Shown piece after piece: positions 1-7,683 of a stretch of DNA of 62,427 nucleotides (its first letter is position 1; each line of letters starts with the position of its first letter). Position numbers and translations under genes: made by a program. The notes below the pieces were generated by a model that was not told the origin of the DNA, did not search any database, and saw only the letters and a list, made by a program, of their open reading frames with translations. Location: NCBI GenBank assembly GCA_003214315.1, contig QCLU01000010.1, positions 1 through 62,427 on the forward strand. The letters are read 5' to 3'. This DNA is from Prochlorococcus sp. AG-418-D13. GTDB taxonomy: Bacteria; Cyanobacteriota; Cyanobacteriia; PCC-6307; Cyanobiaceae.

Positions 1-90
1 TATACGTTACTGTTACATAACTGTATTTTATTATGTATTTGCACAAAAATATTTTAAAGGTTTAGGTCAGGTAGTTTTATAAGACTTCAA

Positions 91-137
91 TTGACAGTGG
101 ATATAAAATAAGGGGCAATTAGCTCCTTTTTTTTATG
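91..137 (+). promoter_or_regulatory. Island promoter/leader repeat, copy 1
   Basis: Intact copy of the roughly 47-bp repeat shared by island genes here. It starts TTGACAGTGG, continues with a -10-like TATAAAAT, then a GGGGC/GCTCC hairpin with AATTA loop (111-125), a run of eight T and the ATG of the next gene. No Shine-Dalgarno is present. TTGACA lies only about 5 bp from TATAAA, so it cannot be an ordinary -35 box for that -10. Confidence 0.8.
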
Positions 138-530
138 AAGTTAAAAAATATTTTAAAAACTACTGGAGCACTTCATATCCTGTTGGGATTATTAATTATT
201 TCTCTACTCATTTTTTCAGTGGAAACTATTGCAGGTGATGCTTCGAGTGAAACATTGCTCCTTGTTAGAGGTACTGCAGATGTTGTAGCAGCTAGTAATA
301 TGGGAATTGGTTGTTTATTGATTATTTGTAGCTCCATAAAAGATAAAGCTTCTTTAAGAAAAGTTTTATCAGGTGAATTAGCTTTGATGTTTTGTTTTTT
401 AGCAGTAGCTCTATTCAATACTTTTAACGCTGGGACAATTGTCGATGGAGGACCTCCTCCGCCTTTTTGGATTGTTTTAATAGTGAATCCTCTTTTATGT
501 ATTTATGGATTAGTTAACAATAAGAATTGA
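135..530 (+). CDS. Small island membrane protein, unknown function
   Basis: This 131-residue protein has about four hydrophobic stretches: roughly residues 9-30, 50-66, 78-98 and 108-127. A proline run (PPPP) lies before the last one. I do not recognise the family. The ATG directly abuts repeat copy 1, which fixes the start, and there is no Shine-Dalgarno. Sharing this leader with genes in the 3-8 kb and 35-36 kb islands suggests co-regulation as accessory cargo. It is probably an inner-membrane protein; nothing in it indicates catalysis. Confidence 0.7.
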   Translation: MKLKNILKTTGALHILLGLLIISLLIFSVETIAGDASSETLLLVRGTADVVAASNMGIGCLLIICSSIKDKASLRKVLSGELALMFCFLAVALFNTFNAGTIVDGGPPPPFWIVLIVNPLLCIYGLVNNKN

Positions 531-856
531 AATGCTTACTAAAAAAAGAGCTGCTTTTAAAAGCATTACCTCTTTAAAAATTGGAGGCATAAACAAAACT
601 CAAAATAAACCCCAAAGAAAAACACCAACTCACACTCATCAAAGAAGTATGTATATGAGAAATCAACTGAAACTTAGAAAATAATAATCTAGGTAAATTA
701 ATAAGGGATTTGCCATCCAGCATGAATAACCCGCATCCTATACCTATTAATAAATTATTAGCTAAACCGAACCATGCAATAACCACAGCTATTTAAGGGA
801 ATATATTATTATAAAACTGGAACGGGTTAAGAACCTAATAATAATTATCTACTTAA
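531..856. other. Gap with only a doubtful ORF
   Basis: About 326 bp between two plus-strand genes. The only open frame of note is a 70-codon minus-strand ORF at 574-786 encoding a hydrophobic peptide. It has no visible ribosome site and no recognisable family. It may be the remnant of a membrane-protein gene. I see no RNA gene or strong terminator. Confidence 0.4.
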
Positions 857-1066
857 ATGAACAATCACAAACACCTCGCTAAGAGGTATGTGTCTTTGAT
901 GGAGAGAGCTAGTAATTCTATTGGTAGGAAGGAAGCAATTTCTCTATTACATAAGGCAGAAAAAATTAGATTAAAATTGGCTAGCACCGAAGATTTAGAA
1001 GTTTTCTACCACTTAGATGATTCCGACCCTTATTTCGCTAGTTATAGAAAGATAAAAAAAAAATGA
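857..1066 (+). CDS. Small basic hypothetical protein
   Basis: A 69-residue, lysine/arginine-rich, mostly helical protein ending in a KIKKK tail. No hydrophobic segment or signal peptide is visible and I do not recognise the family. Good codon structure and an upstream AT-rich promoter-like stretch support a real gene. It lies in the accessory segment before the 6S-anchored element, between an unknown membrane protein and a Cys-rich protein with a LexA-type operator. Confidence 0.55.
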   Translation: MNNHKHLAKRYVSLMERASNSIGRKEAISLLHKAEKIRLKLASTEDLEVFYHLDDSDPYFASYRKIKKK

Positions 1067-1171
1067 AAAATGTCTGAAGCTAAATATATACCTTTTTAAC
1101 TTGGAGAATCCCCCATAGCCACATTGATAACTAATTGTTGACCAATAGCTAATTTAATTGCTATAAATGTT

Positions 1172-1185
1172 AGTACACTTGTACT
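1172..1185 (+). promoter_or_regulatory. Predicted LexA (SOS) box
   Basis: AGTACACTTGTACT is a perfect inverted repeat of AGTAC around 4 bp. It fits the cyanobacterial LexA consensus RGTACNNNDGTWCB (quoted from memory). It overlaps a -10-like TATATT at 1185-1190 and ends 8 bp before the ATG at 1194, so a bound repressor would block transcription of the downstream Cys-rich gene. Confidence 0.6.
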
Positions 1186-1193
1186 ATATTATT

Positions 1194-1421
1194 ATGGAGG
1201 ACTGGCAGGAATGGGACTATCTAGAGGAAGAGACATTAAAAAGAAAACGACGGAAGATATGTATTACTTGCAATCACTTCAGGTACAGCACGACAAGTTC
1301 TTGTGTCACCATCCTTACCTGTCCGTTTCATCAAAAGCTTATTCCTCAAGGAGATCATCTCATTAAGGGCTGTAGATACTGGAGAGAAAACATTAGGATC
1401 TTTGCCCCAGAAGCCGCTTGA
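1194..1421 (+). CDS. Small Cys-rich (zinc-binding?) protein, probably SOS-controlled
   Basis: I place the start at ATG 1194, giving a 75-residue protein, not at a TTG 27 bp upstream, because the LexA-like box and -10 element lie inside that extension. The sequence begins with an acidic MEDWQEWD segment and then a basic KRKRRK run. It has CxxC (CITC), two more Cys (CVTILTC), two His and a late Cys, enough for one zinc site. I do not recognise a named family, though small picocyanobacterial and phage proteins of this look exist. A DNA-damage-induced role is inferred only from the operator. Confidence 0.65.
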   Translation: MEDWQEWDYLEEETLKRKRRKICITCNHFRYSTTSSCVTILTCPFHQKLIPQGDHLIKGCRYWRENIRIFAPEAA

Positions 1422-1475
1422 AATCCACAGAACAAAATTCATCGCTTCTATTATGAAGGTACTTACAAACTTCTA

Positions 1476-1658
1476 ATGAAATCTCTTCTTGCAAGTAATA
1501 GATCAAAAGCCATATTAGGTATTGGAGTTTTAGCTATTAGTATTGGTGCGATATCAAAAAAAGTTATCAGCTACCCATCAGGAGGATGTATGAAAGGAGG
1601 TCAAGAAATGACCTTTAATTTGAATAAATCCATTCTCAATAAGTCCTGGATAAGTTAA
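1476..1658 (+). CDS. Possible small single-span membrane protein
   Basis: A 60-residue ORF with one hydrophobic segment at about residues 12-27 (ILGIGVLAISIGAI), then a short polar tail. The family is not recognised. It follows the Cys-rich gene by 54 bp on the same strand and could be co-transcribed with it. Its shortness, lack of a clear ribosome site and weak composition evidence make it uncertain. Confidence 0.35.
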   Translation: MKSLLASNRSKAILGIGVLAISIGAISKKVISYPSGGCMKGGQEMTFNLNKSILNKSWIS

Positions 1659-1760
1659 AATCTGAAAAGTTAAATATCTATGACTTCCTAAACTTTAGCT
1701 ATAAATAATTGCTATTAGTATTGTTACAGCTAGTGTAATGATAAGTGACCCTAATAATTG

Positions 1761-1810
1761 CAATAAAAATACCTTTCAAAAACTGTTACTATAACAAGCT
1801 TTTGAAAGGT
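1761..1810 (-). terminator. Displaced original 6S RNA terminator
   Basis: Read on the minus strand, ACCTTTCAAA and TTTGAAAGGT form a perfect 10-bp stem followed by a T-rich run. It parallels the terminator after the intact 6S gene (9471-9521). It is most simply the original chromosomal 6S terminator, pushed about 7.7 kb away by the integration. Confidence 0.6.
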
Positions 1811-1815
1811 TTACT

Positions 1816-1848
1816 GGACCCCCGTCAGTTCTCTGCTGCATCGACCTG
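1816..1848 (-). repeat. Left attachment-site copy (6S RNA 3' end)
   Basis: 33 bp identical to 9528-9560, which forms the 3' end of the intact 6S RNA gene. Resemblance continues more loosely into the terminator hairpin. A recombinase gene begins 60 bp away. The minus-strand flank here reads GGTCCAGT, which pairs with the 6S 5' end (ACTGGATC) at least as well as the copy now joined to the gene. This suggests it is the original 3' end. Confidence 0.8.
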
Positions 1849-1907
1849 AAAAAGCCATAGACTCATAGAACTCTAATAATAGCTTGAATAACTAGGTTTT
1901 CATTGCT

Positions 1908-3206
1908 ATGTTGGTCCTGCATAATGGTCCTGCACAAGTGTCTAGTATCCACCAAAGAAAAGGTAGAACTGGTTATTACATAACAGTTGCGACACCAAAA
2001 TCTTTAAGGGCTAAACTTGGGAACTCAATAAGGAAGAAAGTAGGCAATACTCACAAAGAAGCACTCGCGAACAGGTCAAAGGTTGAAGCAGAAATACAAC
2101 GTCAAATTGGAAAGGAACTAAATCAACTATCACTCGTAGAGGAAGTTCAAGAGAATTATAGAAAGAATGATCTTTCTGAATTACCAAAATCTGAGAAGGA
2201 GAACCTAAAGGATATTTATCAAATTGATTTTGATAAAGAAGGAGAGCCCACCAACCCTGAAGTAGTTGCACTTTGGGAGGAACTTGATGGAAAAACAACT
2301 TACCATCAATGGATCAATAAAAGAAAAATGATTGAAGGTGTGAGTAAATCAACAGTTAATGGATGGTATACAAAATTAAGCAAATTAGCTAACTGGAAAG
2401 GGTCAGATTATTTATCAGAACTAACTAAATCACAAGCAATTAAGTTCAAAGATTATCTCATTCAAAAAGGATATGAACCATCATCAGTGAAAAATATCAT
2501 TGGAACTTTAAATGCTTTTTGGAATTGGGGAATAGAGAATGAAATTATCCAAATGAATATTTGGACAGGTTTAAAGAAACGTCTACCAGATCCAGAAAAG
2601 AAAGCATTACCTCCAAAAGAAATCCTGGATAAAGCAACAGTCAAAGCTTCAACAATCACCTCTTTAAGAAAAGAAAAAGATTATGCATTCTTGATTCAGA
2701 GATACACAGCATGTAGAAAAGGAGCTGCTAATGGATTAAGGCACTGTGATATTGATTTAAATAAAAAGACTATTACATTTACAGCATGGGAAAAATTAGT
2801 CAATTACGAAAAGAAGAGGGGAGGAAAAAGACGAGAAAAACAAATTAGAAGATTGAAATCTCAAAAAGATGAAAGAACAATTCCAATGTCAAATGCTCTC
2901 TATGAAGCCATAAAAGATATGCCACTTATTAAAGGTTCAGATGATCCTATCTGGCCGAATAGATATAAAAGCAGTGATGACTCATGGGGTCATCATCATT
3001 GCAATGAGTTCAAAAATAAATATGGTTTACCTTCTCATGATTTAAGAAGATTTGGAATTACTGCACTTATTAATGAAGGTGTTTCTCCTTATAGGATTTG
3101 GGATGTAGTAAGACATAAGATTCCAGGGATGTCAGAAGTGACAATGATGTATAACAGACCAACAACAAAGGATCTTATTGAAGCTATGGAAGTGATTGCG
3201 AAGTAG
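1908..3206 (+). CDS. int: Tyrosine recombinase / integrase
   Basis: A 432-residue phage-type integrase with the catalytic set in order: Arg270 (CRKGAANGLRH), a lysine-rich beta-hairpin near residues 300-325, His377-x-x-Arg380 (HDLRR), His403 and nucleophile Tyr415 (MMYNR). Residues about 120-220 match an N-terminal SAM-like core-binding domain. It lies 60 bp inside the left att copy and points inward, so it most likely catalyses integration at and excision from the 6S gene. The true start is uncertain: ATG 1908 codes through the two decamer repeats, and GTG 1938 would avoid them. All catalytic residues are intact, so it may be active. Confidence 0.9.
   Translation: MLVLHNGPAQVSSIHQRKGRTGYYITVATPKSLRAKLGNSIRKKVGNTHKEALANRSKVEAEIQRQIGKELNQLSLVEEVQENYRKNDLSELPKSEKENLKDIYQIDFDKEGEPTNPEVVALWEELDGKTTYHQWINKRKMIEGVSKSTVNGWYTKLSKLANWKGSDYLSELTKSQAIKFKDYLIQKGYEPSSVKNIIGTLNAFWNWGIENEIIQMNIWTGLKKRLPDPEKKALPPKEILDKATVKASTITSLRKEKDYAFLIQRYTACRKGAANGLRHCDIDLNKKTITFTAWEKLVNYEKKRGGKRREKQIRRLKSQKDERTIPMSNALYEAIKDMPLIKGSDDPIWPNRYKSSDDSWGHHHCNEFKNKYGLPSHDLRRFGITALINEGVSPYRIWDVVRHKIPGMSEVTMMYNRPTTKDLIEAMEVIAK
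1912..1934 (+). repeat. Left arm-type repeats (2 x TGGTCCTGCA)
   Basis: TGGTCCTGCA occurs at 1912-1921 and 1925-1934, 13 bp apart. The same decamer recurs only at the other end of the element (9218-9459). The pair overlaps the first codons of the recombinase ORF, so binding there could also repress the gene. Confidence 0.6.
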
Positions 3207-3239
3207 ATTCTTTCACACTCATCAGAAGTAAATATCTCA

Positions 3240-3284
3240 TTGACAGTCGATCTAAAATAAGGAGCAATTAGATCTTTTTTTATG
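3240..3284 (+). promoter_or_regulatory. Island promoter/leader repeat, copy 2
   Basis: TTGACAGTCGATCTAAAAT, then GGAGC-AATTA-GATC and a T-run ending at ATG 3282. The hairpin is weaker than in other copies (one mismatch), but the spacing to the start codon is kept. It lies 33 bp after the recombinase stop. Confidence 0.75.
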
Positions 3285-3542
3285 AATACCTTAATAGTTT
3301 CTACTTTTGATTGTTCTTTTGAGTATTTCGATAAATTTGTAGCCGATTTCCATGAAAAGGAGGGACATAAATATGTCGAGGAATATGAACTCATCAAGGT
3401 AAATGACCATAAAAGTCACCTAATACTTAAAGTAAAAGATTTAGAAGGATTTGCTGCTGCTACAAGTACTCCAGAGATGAAAGAGTGGGATAAAGAAAAT
3501 GGATATAAAGACATTTGTTATTCACTAACTCCAGTTGAATAA
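3282..3542 (+). CDS. DUF3764-like small protein
   Basis: An 86-residue protein with alternating strands and helices, like a small ferredoxin-like alpha/beta fold. It is clearly related along its whole length to the protein at 34793-35053: both begin MNTLI-STF and share KSHL, KEWDK and a C-terminal LxxVE. It is more distantly similar to 7681-7959. The function is unknown. The start is set by repeat copy 2. These paralogues in two separate islands, all behind the same leader, look like a cargo family that moves with its promoter. Confidence 0.75.
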   Translation: MNTLIVSTFDCSFEYFDKFVADFHEKEGHKYVEEYELIKVNDHKSHLILKVKDLEGFAAATSTPEMKEWDKENGYKDICYSLTPVE

Positions 3543-3576
3543 GCAGCAATTAGCCTGATTTAGATAAGGAAAATCG

Positions 3577-4665
3577 ATGCCTAATCAATACACTGACAAC
3601 ACTATTAAAAAGAAATGTAAACAACTTAAAATTCCATATGCAAGGACCATAAAAAGAATAGAAGCCGGTATGACGGAGGATGAAATATTCTTCCCAGGTG
3701 ATTTAAGAAAGCTAAGGAAGACAACTCCAATAACTATAAATGAAAAAACTTATCCAAATTTAAAAGAGGCAGTAAGACAATTAAAGCCAAAAGCTAGTCG
3801 CAGAACTATTGCAAGAAAACTTAAAAATACAGATTTAACTCCAGAAGAAGTATTTGAATATACCCCAAACCCTGGATATGCGTCTGGGATAATTTATTTA
3901 ATTACTAATAAGACGACTAAAAAAGAATACGTTGGAGTATGTATTAGAAGTATTGAGGAAAGATGGTCAGGTAGTAATGGACATGTTGAATCTGCCAAAA
4001 AAGGAAAATATACAAATAAAAACTCTCTACAAACAGCTATAAGAGAATATGGAGAAAAAGATTTTTGGATGGAAGAAATTGATAATGGATCTTCGATAGA
4101 AGATTTAGCTGCTAAAGAGATTTATTGGATAGATAAATTAGAAACCCTTTTCCCAAATGGTTACAACCTTAATAAAGGAGGATCTATAGGCGGTTCAAAT
4201 AAACAGCCATATGAACTAGATGGAATTAAATTTGAGAGCAAATCAAAGGCAGATGAATATATAGCCAAAACTAGGAATATCTCTATAAAAACAGCTAAAA
4301 AACGTAGACAGAAAAATAGAATTGACGTTCGCCCGCCATCTAAACCTGGTGAAGGGGTTTATAAAAATAAGTCTTATAAAACGTGGAGCAATATCAAACA
4401 TAGTTATACAAATCCAAAAGCCAAAAAAGGTTTTATTAAAGGGATACAAATGTGTGAGAGATGGAAGAATGATTATTATTTATTTCTTGAAGATATGGGT
4501 GAGCCAAAAGATGATTCATTTATTTTTGTAAGGCTTGATAAGACAAAAGATTTCACCCCTGAGAATTGCCAATGGATGAATAAATCAGAAGGTAATAAAT
4601 TATCTGCAAAATATGGCGAGGAGAAACGGAAGCAAAAACTAAAGCAACAACAACAACAACAATAA
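3577..4665 (+). CDS. GIY-YIG endonuclease (homing-type)
   Basis: 362 residues. The N-terminal third is basic with helix-turn-helix-like repeats (SRRTIARKLKN near residues 73-85). The GIY-YIG domain follows at about residues 105-205: GIIYLITN, then YVGV, a conserved Arg (EERW), the catalytic Glu region (AKEIYWIDKLE) and GYNLNKGG. The C-terminal part is basic and probably binds DNA, as in phage homing nucleases of the Seg/I-TevI type. The protein ends in seven Gln. Expected activity is site-specific DNA cleavage, though the target is unknown. It might help the element spread or exclude rivals; that is inference. Confidence 0.8.
   Translation: MPNQYTDNTIKKKCKQLKIPYARTIKRIEAGMTEDEIFFPGDLRKLRKTTPITINEKTYPNLKEAVRQLKPKASRRTIARKLKNTDLTPEEVFEYTPNPGYASGIIYLITNKTTKKEYVGVCIRSIEERWSGSNGHVESAKKGKYTNKNSLQTAIREYGEKDFWMEEIDNGSSIEDLAAKEIYWIDKLETLFPNGYNLNKGGSIGGSNKQPYELDGIKFESKSKADEYIAKTRNISIKTAKKRRQKNRIDVRPPSKPGEGVYKNKSYKTWSNIKHSYTNPKAKKGFIKGIQMCERWKNDYYLFLEDMGEPKDDSFIFVRLDKTKDFTPENCQWMNKSEGNKLSAKYGEEKRKQKLKQQQQQQ
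4643..4663 (+). repeat. CAA microsatellite (poly-Gln tail)
   Basis: Seven consecutive CAA triplets encode the C-terminal glutamine run of the GIY-YIG protein, just before its TAA. Triplet-number change would alter only tail length, so drift here is expected to be tolerated. Confidence 0.7.
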
Positions 4666-4755
4666 CTTACTTTTATGTATTCCAATGAGTTGAGCAAGAG
4701 TCCATTTTGAATCGGCTAGAAGGTCGAGGAAATAAAACACGCATACAATAAAAAC

Positions 4756-5541
4756 ATGAAAAAACTAACACCAGATCAAAGATATTACCGAAAAAAGAAG
4801 AAAGAAGCTGAAAGAAACTTTAGAAGGATGAAAGACAGAGATGGAAAACTTTCAATCAAAGTAACCAGAAAGGTATTAAACGTAAGCATTAAACAAGAAG
4901 CATTTATAATATTAGAAGACCTAGCCAAGAGAGCAAAACTTTCCAAATGGGAAATGCTTTCTCGTATATTGCTATATCAAATTCCGCAGTATCAATCTTT
5001 AAATTCAAGTGAAATTAATAGATATGACTGGCCGACGATTAAACCTGCTAAGACTAAACACTACAAGGGTTCAACTGGTAATAAGCAAATAACCTACAGG
5101 ATTAATTCTACAGCTTGGAAAAAGTTGGATTGTCATAGTAAAGCCGTTGGAAAATCTAAAGCCCGTCTTGTTCAAGAATTAATAATGGATCATAAGCAAA
5201 TTCCTGACAAAACCATTAATCAGAAAAAGGAAAAAGTAAAAAATCATAAAGAAAAACATGAAAATTATCATTCGAAGAATCTCACAAAGAAGCTTTTTAT
5301 AAACAGCGATAATGTTATTGTCCATAAGAAAGGTATTCCTATGGATAAATGGGACGATGATGAATATAGGCAACTGGAGAATTTACAAAAGATTCAAATC
5401 AAAATGTTTAAAGATATGCAACGTAAGCAAGCAGAGGAAAATTTATTATTAGGAACAGCTACAGATGATGAGACAGCAAAATATAGCGATTGGTTATCAG
5501 ATGATCCACAAGATATTTCAGAACCTCCAGACTGGATTTAA
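4756..5541 (+). CDS. Double ribbon-helix-helix-like DNA-binding protein
   Basis: 261 residues. The N-terminus is very basic (KKKKEAERNFRR). Two segments look like ribbon-helix-helix units: about residues 32-72 (beta VTRKVLNVSI, helices ILEDLAKRAKL and WEMLSRILLY) and about 105-140 (beta KQITYRI, helices AWKKLDCHSKAVG and KARLVQELIMD). The C-terminal 80 residues are charged and acidic (DDDEYRQ, DDETAKYSDW), possibly an interaction tail. It follows the GIY-YIG gene by 90 bp, so co-transcription is likely. The likely role is a regulator or accessory DNA-binding factor of the element. No named family is recognised. Confidence 0.6.
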   Translation: MKKLTPDQRYYRKKKKEAERNFRRMKDRDGKLSIKVTRKVLNVSIKQEAFIILEDLAKRAKLSKWEMLSRILLYQIPQYQSLNSSEINRYDWPTIKPAKTKHYKGSTGNKQITYRINSTAWKKLDCHSKAVGKSKARLVQELIMDHKQIPDKTINQKKEKVKNHKEKHENYHSKNLTKKLFINSDNVIVHKKGIPMDKWDDDEYRQLENLQKIQIKMFKDMQRKQAEENLLLGTATDDETAKYSDWLSDDPQDISEPPDWI

Positions 5542-5610
5542 GATTGCCTATGACAAAAATATCTATATTAATTCAATAGAAAACTTATCCTAAATCTATA
5601 CAAGTGGTAC

Positions 5611-5892
5611 TTAAAATGGAAGATTCTTATAATTTTCAATTGAATCTAATAAAAATTCTACAAGTTCATCCTGATCTAAAGGGCAAGAATATTTTTTAAA
5701 TTCTAGATCAAAGAAATATCTATCATGCCTTGGATAAAGATCATAAAAAACAAAACCTGCTAATTCTTGAAGCAATTCAGTCTCTGCTCTTATTAACTTC
5801 ATACCCGATTGAATAGTATTAAACTTTTTAGAATTTATCTTTTTTGATAATTTTAAAATCTCTCTCATACAATTTTCAGTTTCTGGGGACAT
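5611..5892 (-). CDS. Hypothetical protein, element cargo
   Basis: A 93-residue soluble, mainly helical protein with a Tyr/Asp-rich middle (DLYPRHDRYFFDLEF) and an acidic C-terminal helix. The family is unrecognised. It lies 9 bp downstream of the 153-residue gene on the minus strand, so the two form an operon running against the recombinase. Confidence 0.55.
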   Translation of the reverse strand: MSPETENCMREILKLSKKINSKKFNTIQSGMKLIRAETELLQELAGFVFYDLYPRHDRYFFDLEFKKYSCPLDQDELVEFLLDSIENYKNLPF

Positions 5893-5901
5893 TTGCTTCT
5901 C

Positions 5902-6363
5902 CTAAAATCCTAAATCGTCTTCGTTTTCACTCTCCTCCATTACATCAAAACCTTCTCTGGGTAAATCAATTTCTGGGATTTCCTCTAGAGTCTGTCCATA
6001 GCTCATACGGTTCTTAACAACTGTAGTATTTTCTTTTACTGCATCCGCGATACTTTTAATCATGTCATAGCCACCACCTACTTTCTCAAAGTATTCAGCA
6101 AGTGCTTCTTTAAACGTCCTCCGAACCTCCTCATTGATGTGATGCATCACTCTTGTCGCTTGGTCCACAACTACATCTTCCATATGTTGATGACTAGCTC
6201 CGATTTGTCTCTTACTTTCAGAAAAATTGCTATTTAGTTTTGCCATATTAGTGGCTATGTGGGCGTCAATTCTGTTGCTTGCTTTGAGCGCATTTAAAAT
6301 CTGCTCATTAGTTAAAGACGACTCTTCTTCGTCAGAGCCGTACTTTTTGTCAATAATTGTCAT
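5902..6363 (-). CDS. Hypothetical helical protein, element cargo
   Basis: 153 residues with acidic ends (DEEESS near the start, EESENEDD at the end). The long central helix at about residues 20-120 is likely coiled coil, with regular hydrophobic spacing (LKASNRIDAHIATNMAKL). No enzyme motif is visible. It is the first gene of a two-gene minus-strand operon with the 93-residue ORF. It could be structural or regulatory; the function is unknown. Confidence 0.6.
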   Translation of the reverse strand: MTIIDKKYGSDEEESSLTNEQILNALKASNRIDAHIATNMAKLNSNFSESKRQIGASHQHMEDVVVDQATRVMHHINEEVRRTFKEALAEYFEKVGGGYDMIKSIADAVKENTTVVKNRMSYGQTLEEIPEIDLPREGFDVMEESENEDDLGF

Positions 6364-6851
6364 TAGTCAAAATCAAATCTGACTTCTAGATTAAACACAA
6401 TTAAATGATGAATGCAACTGCTATAACTAGGATTTACTAACTTTTCTAAAAATTGATATACCCTGTTCGGTTTGTGTTTGGAGATAACCGAAAGTATATT
6501 AGGAGTTTAAATAGGAGTGTCAATCTCTTTATTTATTTGCAATTGATCTCAGCCAAATATCATAGTTATTACAAAGATTAACACTAATATTCTATATATC
6601 GCCTATGACAATTTAATGTCAATCAGTTGCAACCATTTGGTTTATATAGTAGTACCCTTACGTATACAGGGGGAAGATAACAAGACAACAAGTTAGTTAT
6701 ACATATATCCTCAGCGAGACGAAGTCGAGCGGGTGATTGGATATTCTGTAAACACTTCCCCACACTCATCTAACTAAAGGGATAGTGATGTGTGTAATGA
6801 CCACGAACATCCATTAATAACACTATTAATACCGATCTATAAACAAAGAAA
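6364..6851. other. 488-bp non-coding stretch in the element
   Basis: No ORF of convincing quality. The part at about 6660-6790 is less AT-rich than its surroundings and contains short inverted repeats (GAC-GAA-GTC at 6718-6726). It also has a promoter-like TATATAGTA just upstream (6642-6650). It may hold a small RNA or the control region for the divergent genes at 6363 (minus) and 6852 (plus). I cannot assign an RNA family. Confidence 0.35.
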
Positions 6852-7025
6852 ATGAACATTCAAAACATGAACCTCTTCAATGGAGATTTAAAACAAGCTA
6901 TTAACATTGCCAAAATAATCAAAGATAAATATGACCAATCCAGGAAACATACTAGAAACTATTCTGGACTTAAAGCTTACTTTGCTAATGAACTACTTAT
7001 TTATGGGGAAGTAGAAGAAACTTAG
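6852..7025 (+). CDS. Small hypothetical protein (57 aa)
   Basis: ATG at 6852 to TAG at 7025. The basic, helical peptide starts MNIQNMNLFNG and contains KIIKDKYDQSRKH. No family is recognised. It ends 12 bp before the convergent stop of the 112-residue gene, leaving little room for a terminator. Codon use looks coding, but the length makes this tentative. Confidence 0.4.
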   Translation: MNIQNMNLFNGDLKQAINIAKIIKDKYDQSRKHTRNYSGLKAYFANELLIYGEVEET

Positions 7026-7037
7026 ATGTGTTGTCAA

Positions 7038-7376
7038 TCATCTACGATTAATTTTCTTATTTATCGGGTATGCCAAATCATCATCAAATTGAAGATCATA
7101 TTGATACTTAAACTCTGAATAGTTAGAAACACCTGGGCAATATTCATTAAATTTTCTTTTCAAGTAATATCTTAATTTGTCCCAATCTTTCATTCCCAAA
7201 GATTTGCCTATTTGATTAGTAATGACATTGAGAATATATACAACATAATCCAGCCTTACTGATTCACTTGTAGTTTCCTTTCCTATTGCCATTGCATATT
7301 TAGAATTTTTCTCGCAAAACAACCTAAATAATTTTTCATCTTTCTCTTCAATTGCTACTAAATAATGCTTAGCCAT
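7038..7376 (-). CDS. Hypothetical protein, element cargo
   Basis: 112 residues, soluble and helical, with basic and aromatic patches (WDKLRYYLKRKFNEYC) and the tail NKKINRR. No catalytic motif or membrane segment is visible and the family is unknown. Its promoter region faces the plus-strand leader at 7638, and two palindromic operator-like sites lie between them. It could therefore be controlled by, or encode, a local regulator. Confidence 0.5.
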   Translation of the reverse strand: MAKHYLVAIEEKDEKLFRLFCEKNSKYAMAIGKETTSESVRLDYVVYILNVITNQIGKSLGMKDWDKLRYYLKRKFNEYCPGVSNYSEFKYQYDLQFDDDLAYPINKKINRR

Positions 7377-7446
7377 AAGTTTAAAAAATCAAAATAATAT
7401 ATACAGGATAGCTTGCTATGACTCAATTTTTTTAATTTTTTTTAAC

Positions 7447-7462
7447 TGTCCATTTGTGGACA
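7447..7462. promoter_or_regulatory. Operator-like palindrome 1
   Basis: TGTCCA-TTTG-TGGACA is a perfect 6-bp inverted repeat around 4 bp, in the intergenic region between the divergent genes at 7376 and 7681. A second, slightly degenerate copy follows 66 bp later. Paired sites like these suggest cooperative binding of a dimeric repressor. Confidence 0.5.
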
Positions 7463-7512
7463 ATTTATTATTATTAATTTCCTTTTTGAACACTATAAAT
7501 GCCAACTTTTAG

Positions 7513-7528
7513 TGTCCATTAGTGTACA
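7513..7528. promoter_or_regulatory. Operator-like palindrome 2
   Basis: TGTCCA-TTAG-TGTACA matches palindrome 1 in 14 of 16 positions. The 66-bp separation of the two sites is near six helical turns, so they could be bound on the same DNA face. Confidence 0.45.
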
Positions 7529-7637
7529 GATTTACAGTCGGTAACATAACTAAAAATCCTATAAAAAAAATACCAACTCTCTAAAGACCACACCGTGAAT
7601 TTCTACATTTAATAATTAAGTACTAAAGTAATATTGA

Positions 7638-7683
7638 TTGACAGTCGATCTAAAATAAGGGGCAATTAGCTCCTTTTTTTATG
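7638..7683 (+). promoter_or_regulatory. Island promoter/leader repeat, copy 3
   Basis: An intact copy: TTGACAGTCGATCTAAAAT, then GGGGC-AATTA-GCTCC, seven T and the ATG at 7681. It shows the canonical spacing and a five-pair stem. Confidence 0.8.

Noticed and set aside
91..96. TTGACA as a -35 promoter box in the leader repeat
   Set aside because: Only about 5 bp separates it from the -10-like box; sigma-70 promoters need about 17 bp. It is conserved for some other reason or is simply the repeat edge.
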